Assembly (NCBI GenBank): GCA_002402085.1
Contig: NVVB01000027.1
Coordinates: 18,154 to 23,246 of the forward strand
Direction of reading: 5' to 3'
DNA from: Gammaproteobacteria bacterium
Lineage (GTDB): Bacteria; Pseudomonadota; Gammaproteobacteria; Pseudomonadales; UBA3067
Length of the DNA stretch: 5,093 bases
Below, piece by piece: positions 1 through 5,093 of the stretch. The stretch's first letter is position 1. Each line of letters starts with the position of its first letter. The position numbers and the translations under genes are program-made. The notes beneath the pieces were generated by a model that did not search any database, was not told the origin of the DNA, and was given only the letters and a program-made list of their open reading frames with translations.

Positions 1-64
1 CCTTAAGTCAAAACAGGTCATGCTCAACGGTAGTTGCCAACCCCACCCCTGTCAGACAAATCAC

Positions 65-90
65 TTATAGCATTCATTAATACGCTATAA
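65..90. repeat. 7-bp inverted repeat, candidate operator
   Basis: TTATAGC at 65-71 is matched perfectly by GCTATAA at 84-90, with a 12-nt AT-rich spacer. Two dyad arms about 19 bp centre to centre fit a dimeric regulator, but the arms also look like -10 elements (the right arm runs into TATAAAT). The repeat could therefore overlap a promoter giving a long leader for the gene at 252. The symmetry is seen directly; the regulatory role is inference. Confidence 0.35.
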
Positions 91-100
91 ATCCGCAACA

Positions 101-128
101 GGCCACTACGCGCTTACACGCGATGGCC
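101..128. repeat. Imperfect hairpin (GGCCA/TGGCC with inner CGCG/CGCG)
   Basis: GGCCA at 101-105 pairs with TGGCC at 124-128, and inside it CGCG at 109-112 pairs with CGCG at 119-122 around a 6-nt loop, with a 3-nt/1-nt asymmetric internal loop between the two stems. No T-run follows, so it is not a classic intrinsic terminator. It could be a leader structure, an mRNA-end stabiliser of a gene left of the window, or a protein-binding site. Confidence 0.35.
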
Positions 129-140
129 CAACCACGTTTG

Positions 141-165
141 AGCAATAGCGTCGCCCTTCGTTGCT
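141..165. repeat. Short inverted repeat AGCAA/TTGCT
   Basis: AGCAA at 141-145 pairs with TTGCT at 161-165. An inner CG (149-150) pairs with CG (159-160), leaving a 3-nt bulge on the left arm and an 8-nt loop. It is weak on its own and is listed because it is the third dyad in about 100 bp upstream of the binding-protein gene. Confidence 0.2.
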
Positions 166-219
166 AACATTCTCATAACAATTAACCGCTTTACACCAGG
201 CCCACTGACCAAGAAGGTA

Positions 220-225
220 TATACT
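220..225 (+). promoter_or_regulatory. Possible -10 element (TATACT) for the binding-protein gene
   Basis: TATACT lies 26 bp before the start codon at 252. No acceptable -35 hexamer sits at 16-18 bp: TTTACA at 190-195 is too far upstream at 24 bp. If used, it would need an activator or another sigma factor. Weak call. Confidence 0.2.
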
Positions 226-240
226 AAAAAGAGCCACAGT

Positions 241-246
241 AGGGGA
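241..246 (+). promoter_or_regulatory. Shine-Dalgarno site AGGGGA
   Basis: AGGGGA ends 5 nt before the ATG at 252. This is good complementarity at an acceptable distance, and it supports that ATG as the true start of the binding-protein gene. Confidence 0.7.
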
Positions 247-251
247 TTTAT

Positions 252-1055
252 ATGCACGATCAACGGGGCAAATTTTTTGTCCTACTAACAGCCTTGCTTA
301 CACTCATTACCAATACCGGTACTGGCGTTGCTGCAAACTGTGACATCGACGGCGCCACTATTTCTGGGGGCACCACCTACCCGCCCTTGAGCTGGCAGGT
401 CGACAATCAGTTAATCGGCACCAGCATAGAGCTAGTCACGCTGTTATTATCAGAGGTGGGCGTTAAGGCCAAAGCCGATGCAGGCGGCCCCTGGAAACGA
501 GTATTGCACCGCGCCAAACATGGCCAGGTGGATATTTTGGTGGGCGTTCGCCGCAATAAAGAACGCGAAAAATACCTCACCTACGTCACCCCTGCAATCA
601 CGCCTTCCGTTCAATCCGTATTTGTTAAGCGAGGTAATAATTTCGATTTCCCCGGCTGGGAAGCACTGACGGGGAAAATAGGCGGCATCACTTTGGGCAC
701 CAGCTTTGGCCCCGAGTTTGATCAATTCTCCGCCAACAATCTTTCACTTCACTCGGTCCGCACTACTGAGCAGAATTTTAAAAAGCTGCGCCTAGGCCGG
801 ATCGACTACATGCTTGGGCCGCTACTGCCGACACTGCTCTATTCTGACCTATCAGGCGACCGTCCTTTCTTAGAGTTTCTAGAGCCGCCTTTAATTATTC
901 TTGAAGAGTTTATTGCCTTTTCAAACCAATCAGACTGCAAGAAGCATTTAGCGCACTTCAATCGGCGCATTTCCGAAGTAGTCGACGATGGCACCATGGA
1001 TGTACTCTTGGAAAAATATTTCGAGATATGGCATAACGCTAAAACGCCCCCCTAA
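252..1055 (+). CDS. Periplasmic solute-binding protein, SBP_bac_3 type (orphan)
   Basis: This 267-residue protein looks like a secreted type-II substrate-binding protein of the family that binds amino acids or other small polar solutes, and its length is normal for that family. Residues 1-28 form a signal peptide: basic start, a hydrophobic stretch at about 8-20, and a likely signal peptidase I site after VAA (26-28). C30 is preceded by N rather than a lipobox residue, so a lipoprotein is unlikely. Family-like stretches are YPPLSW (43-48) at the first ligand loop, the GVRRNKERE segment (98-106), where the family often places its ligand-binding arginine, YVTPAI (111-116), and the LTGKIGGITLGTSFG segment (139-153) at lobe 2. 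Only C30 and C229 remain in the mature chain. No permease or ATPase gene is adjacent, and the next gene is a convergent sensor kinase. It may therefore deliver ligand to a distant transporter or a sensor; the ligand cannot be predicted. A strong AGGGGA site supports the start. Confidence 0.85.
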   Translation: MHDQRGKFFVLLTALLTLITNTGTGVAANCDIDGATISGGTTYPPLSWQVDNQLIGTSIELVTLLLSEVGVKAKADAGGPWKRVLHRAKHGQVDILVGVRRNKEREKYLTYVTPAITPSVQSVFVKRGNNFDFPGWEALTGKIGGITLGTSFGPEFDQFSANNLSLHSVRTTEQNFKKLRLGRIDYMLGPLLPTLLYSDLSGDRPFLEFLEPPLIILEEFIAFSNQSDCKKHLAHFNRRISEVVDDGTMDVLLEKYFEIWHNAKTPP

Positions 1056-1203
1056 ATATCGATCCGATTAATAACACGCTGCGGTGCTTGCGCTTTTTCT
1101 ATTCGTACGATCTTATTAATTATTTTATTATCGCGATATCACAAGCCAGCGTTCGTAAATAAGCCTTTCCCGTTTAAACCAACCGCTCTACAGTGATACA
1201 ACG
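1056..1203. other. Convergent intergenic gap, no clear terminator
   Basis: This stretch separates the 3' ends of two convergent genes. A short T-run at 1094-1098 follows a GC-rich segment (1075-1093), but only 3-4 bp stems can be drawn there. Small perfect palindromes occur at 1103-1110 (TCGTACGA), 1129-1138 (TATCGCGATA) and 1172-1179 (GTTTAAAC). They have no loop and are not terminator-like. Transcripts from both sides may end diffusely, by Rho, or by mutual interference. Confidence 0.4.
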
Positions 1204-3705
1204 TTACTCGTTAATACGCAGTCGATGCTTGTACTTCGTAAGCATGCCTTCAATATCCTGGCGACTGACAGGTTTAGACAAATAGTCATCCATGCCTGTT
1301 AATGCGGCGCGCTCTTTTTCTAAGGTTAACGCGTGAGCGCTTAAGGCAATAATTAGCACCTTGGTGACTAACACTTTTTGAGAGTCTAACAATCGAATTT
1401 GCCGAGTTGCTTCCCAACCGTCCATCTCGGGCATTTCACAATCCATAAAAATCAAATCAAACTCTGGGTCGGCCTTTTGAAACATATCAACCGCAATCTT
1501 TCCATTTTCTGCGATGACAGGTTTAATAGAAAGCTTATTCAGCAGGCCTTTGACCACCATTTGATTGACTTTATTATCCTCGACCACGAGTACACGCAAA
1601 TGACTGTAGTCTTCTTTCTCTTCCCTATAGACCTGCTCACCCACGTGCTCAGGATCGCCCCCAAAGACACTTCTAAAAGCATCACGAAGCCCACCTCGCG
1701 TCATTGGTTTTTCCAAGTAAGCATCGATGGACGTGCCCGAGGCTTCTTCAGTGGTGGGCATATCACGGACCGTACTGGTGATAAGAATCTTTAATATATC
1801 AGGGTGCTTAAGTTTGTCTTTGGCTCGTGCCACTAACTCCATCGCAGTAATATCATCAAGCAGGCAATCCACCATAAAGACATCAAATAACCGCCCCAAT
1901 TGCTCGGCTTTCTCGAGCTCAACAATGGCCGCCTCGGGAGACGCTACGACTTTAGGCCGCATACCCCAAACCACCAGGGTTTGCACTACCATTTCTCGAA
2001 ACGTCTCATGAGAATCAAGGATCAATATGGATTTATCTTTAAACTCTTTTGGAATGACTTCCGCGACTAGGCCGTGCTCATCCTCACAGGCATGATCTTT
2101 CACGGTAAACCAAAATGTAGAGCCTTCATTCGCAGCGCTGACAACCCCTATATCACCCAACATTAAACCGGCCAACTGTTTACAAATGGCCAGGCCTAAC
2201 CCTGTACCACCGTACTTACGGGTACTGGACGAGTCCGCTTGAGAGAATGATTTAAATAATTTAGTTTGTTGATCCGGCGTTAATCCGATGCCTGAATCGG
2301 ACACTTCAAAACGGATATTAGCCTGCCCCGTTTGCTCATCTTCCACCGAGAAGGCGCGCAATACAATTTCACCCCCATCGGTAAATTTAAAGGCGTTACT
2401 GAGTAGGTTCATTAATATTTGACGCACTCGAGTCGGATCATTATGAATAATGAACGGCGTGCCGACCCGTACATAGGATACAAATTCAGTTTTATTTTCA
2501 TACGCTTTAATCGAGAAAATCGCACTGCAATCATCGATAAGATCCAGCAGGTTAAAAGGGATTACTTCTATATCAAGTTTACCTGCTTCAATTTTCGAAT
2601 AATCTAACACATCACCAATGACACTAATCAACGCTTCCCCAGAGCTCTGAATAGTTTTGACGTAGCGACGCTGTTTATTATCCAATTTCGAATCGATCAA
2701 TAATTCAGTCATGCCCAACACCCCATTCATCGGGGTGCGAATTTCATGGCTCATATTGGCAAGAAATTCACTTTTCGCTTTCGAGGCCTGGGCCAACTTA
2801 CGCGTTCGTTCTTCAACTTTGGTTTCTAGTTCTTTTTGATATTCATTGAGTTCTCTATTTTTTTCTCGCAAAGATAATTTCACCTTCACAAAAGTTCTGA
2901 CTAAGACACCTAACTCATCGGTACGTTGTGACAGCTCGGCGTTATTAGCGAGTTCATCCTCCCCGTCTAATTGCGGATTATTAGGGTCTAACTGATTCAT
3001 CGCTCGGCTAATGACACTCAGCGGTCGCGCCACCAATCGACTTAAAATAATATAAAAAATAACCCACAGAAAAAACGTTTTAATCGCGGCATTCACCACG
3101 GTTATTAAAAACGTATACGAAGCACGTTTGAGCACAACACCAGAACTGGAATAAACCACGACATGGCCAACGACTTCTGCCTCACCCTTTTCTGGCTGGT
3201 ATTTTACTTCACGCTTAAATTCATAAATGGTAGAAAATGCAGTTTGCGTTGAGTCGTCAAACGCATGCTCGCCATCTTCTTTGACAACGATGGTTTCCCC
3301 CTCCTTAGACTTTACTGTCCCGAAGGCCATCAATCGCTGATGATCAATTTCTGTTAATTTAACGCCCAGAATATAATTGTTCGTGAGCATGCCATGCATG
3401 GTTGAATTAAGCTGAAGTTCATCCAAATTCCAAAACCCTTGGGCCAAGATTGGCTCAAAGGTATCAATAATATGCTCCACCTCGGAGACTAAGCGATCTT
3501 TTTCATTTTGATACTCAAGGAATAATTGAACCCCGGTAAGGCTCATCGCCACCACGAAATAGATTTCCATCACCAAACGCAGTAATTTGGCGGCTAAAGA
3601 GGACGAAACCGTTTGATCTGAGGAACCACTAGACATCGACAGCGCGTCGTCCCGAGTGCTTCGCGATGATCTGGAATTAATGTTATCAGTCCGGGTCGAT
3701 CTCAA
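1204..3705 (-). CDS. Hybrid sensor histidine kinase with two receiver domains
   Basis: An inner-membrane two-component sensor that should autophosphorylate on histidine and pass phosphate to its own C-terminal receivers. Domain order in the 833-residue reading: Ser/Arg-rich N-terminus; TM1 about 41-63; periplasmic domain about 64-195 with the FWNLDELQL signature (91-99) seen in many proteobacterial sensory modules; TM2 about 196-222; HAMP about 222-280 (P228, then DELG at 263-266); coiled coil about 280-312. HisKA follows with H320 in SHEIRTP, then HATPase with the N-box (N433, N437), DSGIG (470-474), F-box (483-491) and GGTGLGL (499-505). Receiver 1 (about 558-681) has phosphoacceptor D613 and K666 but only one acid at the Mg site (D564, then S565). 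Receiver 2 (about 703-825) is complete: E709, D710, D755, S789, K811. There is no Hpt domain, so a separate phosphotransfer protein is probably needed. The reading to 3705 begins with TTG; the first ATG is at 3636 (810 residues). Neither has a strong ribosome site, and an in-frame TGA at 3718-3720 bounds the choice. The signal sensed is unknown. Confidence 0.93.
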   Translation of the reverse strand: MRSTRTDNINSRSSRSTRDDALSMSSGSSDQTVSSSLAAKLLRLVMEIYFVVAMSLTGVQLFLEYQNEKDRLVSEVEHIIDTFEPILAQGFWNLDELQLNSTMHGMLTNNYILGVKLTEIDHQRLMAFGTVKSKEGETIVVKEDGEHAFDDSTQTAFSTIYEFKREVKYQPEKGEAEVVGHVVVYSSSGVVLKRASYTFLITVVNAAIKTFFLWVIFYIILSRLVARPLSVISRAMNQLDPNNPQLDGEDELANNAELSQRTDELGVLVRTFVKVKLSLREKNRELNEYQKELETKVEERTRKLAQASKAKSEFLANMSHEIRTPMNGVLGMTELLIDSKLDNKQRRYVKTIQSSGEALISVIGDVLDYSKIEAGKLDIEVIPFNLLDLIDDCSAIFSIKAYENKTEFVSYVRVGTPFIIHNDPTRVRQILMNLLSNAFKFTDGGEIVLRAFSVEDEQTGQANIRFEVSDSGIGLTPDQQTKLFKSFSQADSSSTRKYGGTGLGLAICKQLAGLMLGDIGVVSAANEGSTFWFTVKDHACEDEHGLVAEVIPKEFKDKSILILDSHETFREMVVQTLVVWGMRPKVVASPEAAIVELEKAEQLGRLFDVFMVDCLLDDITAMELVARAKDKLKHPDILKILITSTVRDMPTTEEASGTSIDAYLEKPMTRGGLRDAFRSVFGGDPEHVGEQVYREEKEDYSHLRVLVVEDNKVNQMVVKGLLNKLSIKPVIAENGKIAVDMFQKADPEFDLIFMDCEMPEMDGWEATRQIRLLDSQKVLVTKVLIIALSAHALTLEKERAALTGMDDYLSKPVSRQDIEGMLTKYKHRLRINE

Positions 3706-3779
3706 ATGTCTATCAACTCAATCAACTGCCTGCTCAAGCGTATGTACCTAACACAGTCTTGCCATCGTGCTCATAGATT

Positions 3780-3807
3780 AGTATAGACAAGCCCCCAGCG
3801 CTGCCGA
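3780..3807 (-). promoter_or_regulatory. Candidate sigma-70 promoter for the kinase gene
   Basis: On the minus strand, TATACT (3785-3780) lies 16 bp downstream of TCGGCA (3807-3802), a 4-of-6 match to the -35 consensus. Transcription would start near 3773, leaving a leader of about 68 nt before the TTG at 3705, or about 137 nt before the ATG at 3636. Spacing and direction fit; this is inference by consensus only. Confidence 0.35.
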
Positions 3808-3879
3808 ACAAATATCCCCCGACAATTGCCTAAGCGGCTCTCTCAATCCAACCTTAAGCGGAATCAAAATGCGCAGCAA

Positions 3880-3908
3880 TAACGCGATTTCACCTCTCCC
3901 GCGCGTTA
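3880..3908. repeat. 7-bp inverted repeat TAACGCG-N15-CGCGTTA
   Basis: TAACGCG (3880-3886) and CGCGTTA (3902-3908) are perfect inverted arms separated by 15 nt. The element lies about 95 bp upstream of the kinase -10 element and about 70 bp upstream of the rhlB -10 element, a reasonable place for an operator serving either divergent promoter. No regulator family is recognisable from the half-sites. Confidence 0.35.
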
Positions 3909-3980
3909 CGAAATACGCAAAGAGAGCACTAGGCCCCATGCTAGCCACTGGATTCCTTCCTGTTATCACAATAGTTTGGC

Positions 3981-3986
3981 TATAAT
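3981..3986 (+). promoter_or_regulatory. -10 element TATAAT of the rhlB promoter
   Basis: A perfect TATAAT sits 124 bp before the rhlB start codon. The -35 region is poor: TTCCTG at 3957-3962 with an 18-bp spacer matches only two consensus bases. Transcription would start near 3993, giving a leader of about 118 nt, long for a housekeeping helicase gene. The weak -35 suggests an activator or low constitutive expression. Confidence 0.5.
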
Positions 3987-4004
3987 CCTACAAAATCAGT
4001 TACT

Positions 4005-4091
4005 ATGCAGATACCCAAAGGGGGCGAGAACACACAGGGGAAACCAGTGCGAAAGTCCACGAGAACTCGCAAACACTTCCCTCGCTCCTAA
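4005..4091 (+). CDS. Possible 28-residue basic leader ORF upstream of rhlB
   Basis: An ATG at 4005 opens a 28-codon frame ending with TAA at 4089-4091, 19 nt before the rhlB start and in a different frame. The predicted peptide is strongly basic (K5, K13, R16, K17, R20, R22, K23, R27) and ends in KSTRTRKHFPRS. It would begin only about 12 nt after the predicted transcript start, with no recognisable ribosome site. It may be a chance frame, a leaderless-type upstream ORF whose translation affects the overlapping RNA folds, or a frameshifted remnant of a basic N-terminal extension of the kind some Pseudomonas-type RhlB proteins carry. Evidence for translation is weak. Confidence 0.2.
   Translation: MQIPKGGENTQGKPVRKSTRTRKHFPRS
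4020..4089 (+). promoter_or_regulatory. Structured rhlB 5' leader with competing pairings
   Basis: The G-rich segment at 4020-4028 can pair in two exclusive ways: five bp with CTCGC at 4066-4070, or nine bp (two G-U) with CTCGCTCCT at 4081-4089. Inside, GGGGA (4037-4041) and AGTG (4046-4049) can together pair with CACTTCCCT (4074-4082) across a 4-nt bulge, and a small GAAA-loop hairpin (4047-4060) is also possible. These helices overlap, as expected of a switching or temperature-sensitive leader just ahead of the rhlB start. A few words resemble class-I cyclic-di-GMP riboswitches, but the diagnostic core is absent. No known class is assigned. Confidence 0.3.
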
Positions 4092-4110
4092 TCACAAAAC
4101 AGAGCAAGCA

Positions 4111-5093
4111 ATGTCAAACAGCGATTCTGAACAAGAAAATAAAATACCTTTCCAAGACCTCCCATTACACGAGTCTCTACAAAAAGCACTCGCGACCCTC
4201 ACATTTACTCATTGCACCCCCATCCAAGCGGCAATCTTGCCTCTCGCGCTGAATCGCGATGACATCATAGGCAAAGCACAGACCGGAACAGGTAAAACCG
4301 CCGCTTTTTTGGTCTCTATTATCAATCACCTTTTAATCAACCCGCTCCCCGACACGCAATACGCCGGCGAGCCACGCGCGCTGGTGATCGCTCCAACCCG
4401 TGAGCTGGCACTACAAATCCACAAAGACACCGAAGAGCTAACGCAACACAGCGATCTTAAAAGCATGTGTGTCGTTGGCGGCACGGATATCACCAAACAA
4501 GACCGGCACTTGCGCCATCACGCAATCGATATTTTAATCGCCACGCCCGGCCGGCTATTGGATTTATTGCAAAGAAAAACCATATTTCTCGATTTGATCG
4601 ATATCCTGGTACTAGACGAAGCCGACCGCATGCTCGATATGGGTTTTATCCCCCAAATCAGAAAGATCATTCGTGAAGCCCCTCAGCGACAATATCGTCA
4701 GACCTTACTGTTTAGCGCCACGTTCAACGATGATGTACTCGAACTGGCTGCAAACTGGACAGTCGACCCGATTCGAATTGAAACCGAACCGGACTCGCTC
4801 GCCACCAAATCGGTCACACAGCTAATCTACATGGTCAACGCCAATCAAAAAAATGGCCTGCTATATAACCTAATCACCCAAGAGAAACTGCAACGGGTGA
4901 TTATATTTCTAAACCGCCGAGATCAATGCAGAACACTTTATGACTGGTTGCGCGCCAAGCAAATACGCTGCGGCATACTCACTGGTGAGGTACCTCAGCC
5001 TAAGCGGATCAAGACATTAGAAGATTTTCGCGGTGGCACGACCAATATATTGATCGCCACCGACGTGGCTGGCAGGGGCATTCATATTGAAGG
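4111..5093 (+). CDS. rhlB: ATP-dependent RNA helicase RhlB (3' end outside window)
   Basis: A DEAD-box RNA helicase that unwinds structured RNA with ATP; in enterobacteria RhlB works with RNase E and PNPase in the degradosome. The visible 327 complete codons cover the N-terminal RecA-like domain and part of the second: F14 and TPIQ (36-39) of the Q motif, AQTGTGKT (56-63, Walker A), PTRELA (95-100), GG (123-124), TPGR (145-148), DEAD (169-172, Walker B), SAT (202-204), motif IV around VIIFLNRR (263-270), QPKR (296-299) and motif V, ATDVAGRGIHIE (316-327). The pattern AGEPRALVIAPTREL and TGEVPQPKRIKTLE is RhlB-like and, from memory, close to the Pseudomonas form. Motif VI and the C-terminal tail lie beyond the window. 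A weak GAG (4102-4104) lies 6 nt before the ATG, which starts close to the Q motif, as in E. coli RhlB. The upstream frame is open for at least 150 nt without another ATG, so a non-ATG start cannot be fully excluded. Confidence 0.92.
   Translation, partial: MSNSDSEQENKIPFQDLPLHESLQKALATLTFTHCTPIQAAILPLALNRDDIIGKAQTGTGKTAAFLVSIINHLLINPLPDTQYAGEPRALVIAPTRELALQIHKDTEELTQHSDLKSMCVVGGTDITKQDRHLRHHAIDILIATPGRLLDLLQRKTIFLDLIDILVLDEADRMLDMGFIPQIRKIIREAPQRQYRQTLLFSATFNDDVLELAANWTVDPIRIETEPDSLATKSVTQLIYMVNANQKNGLLYNLITQEKLQRVIIFLNRRDQCRTLYDWLRAKQIRCGILTGEVPQPKRIKTLEDFRGGTTNILIATDVAGRGIHIE

Larger units (their letters stand above)
3706..4110. other. Divergent intergenic region between the kinase gene and rhlB
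   Basis: These 405 bp hold outward-facing promoter candidates for both neighbours, a 7-bp inverted repeat (3880-3908) and the long rhlB leader. Two TAAGCGG direct repeats (3831-3837 and 3855-3861, 24 bp apart) lie near the kinase promoter. GCTCTCT (3837-3843) is complementary to AGAGAGC (3921-3927), too far apart for a simple hairpin. A 63-codon reading frame on the minus strand (3778-3969) starts with GTG, has no ribosome site and covers the kinase promoter, so I do not treat it as a gene. Confidence 0.6.

Noticed and set aside
1..77. Partial gene entering from the left edge
   Set aside because: All plus frames hit stops by about position 77, and the minus-strand starts are either closed quickly or leave only seven codons before the edge, so nothing can be supported.
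450..725. Overlapping frames on both strands inside the binding-protein gene
   Set aside because: They are shadows of the real gene at 252-1055, which has a signal peptide, a strong ribosome site and family motifs.
1075..1098. Intrinsic terminator after the binding-protein gene
   Set aside because: The T-run at 1094-1098 is short and the preceding GC-rich stretch gives only 3-4 bp stems.
1399..2607. Plus-strand frames of 62-131 codons inside the kinase gene
   Set aside because: They are antisense shadows of conserved kinase and receiver codons and have no independent support.
3778..3969. 63-codon minus-strand frame between the kinase gene and rhlB
   Set aside because: It starts with GTG, has no ribosome site, resembles no protein I know, and overlaps the best kinase promoter candidate and the inverted repeat.
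4020..4089. Class-I cyclic-di-GMP (GEMM) riboswitch
   Set aside because: The CACAGGGGAAACC and GAAA words resemble the start of the motif, but the conserved GGGACGCAAAGCC core and the second helix with its tetraloop-receptor partner are missing.
4467..4676. 69-codon plus-strand frame inside rhlB
   Set aside because: It is out of frame with the helicase, whose DEAD motif and neighbours occupy the same bases.

Overview
This window looks like ordinary chromosomal DNA from a gammaproteobacterium, probably a marine or environmental relative of the Pseudomonas/Cellvibrionaceae/Oceanospirillales groups. The main reason is the partial DEAD-box protein at the right end. From memory its core reads closer to the Pseudomonas form of RhlB than to the E. 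coli form. The genus cannot be fixed from the sequence. I see no transposase, integrase, CRISPR array, tRNA, rRNA or phage gene.

Layout, left to right: (1) Positions 1-251 are non-coding and carry three closely spaced inverted repeats ahead of the first gene. (2) 252-1055 (+) encodes a secreted periplasmic solute-binding protein of the SBP_bac_3 type, with no ABC permease or ATPase gene in view. (3) 1056-1203 is a short gap between convergent genes with no convincing intrinsic terminator. (4) 1204-3705 (-) encodes a large membrane-bound hybrid sensor histidine kinase with two C-terminal receiver domains and no Hpt domain. (5) 3706-4110 is a divergent intergenic region. It holds a candidate kinase promoter, a 7-bp inverted repeat, a perfect TATAAT -10 element facing right, and a G-rich, fold-prone leader of about 118 nt that also contains a 28-codon basic ORF. 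(6) 4111 to the window end (+) encodes RhlB, an RNA helicase cut off by the window after motif V.

Functionally, the binding protein and the kinase may form a sensing pair or may be unrelated neighbours, since they are convergent and cannot share an operon. RhlB is housekeeping RNA-turnover machinery. I find no clear new multi-gene system. The best leads are the rhlB leader, with mutually exclusive pairings and a small basic ORF over the same bases, and the inverted repeats upstream of the binding-protein gene and between the divergent kinase and rhlB genes. All of these rest on reading by eye and need comparative alignment.
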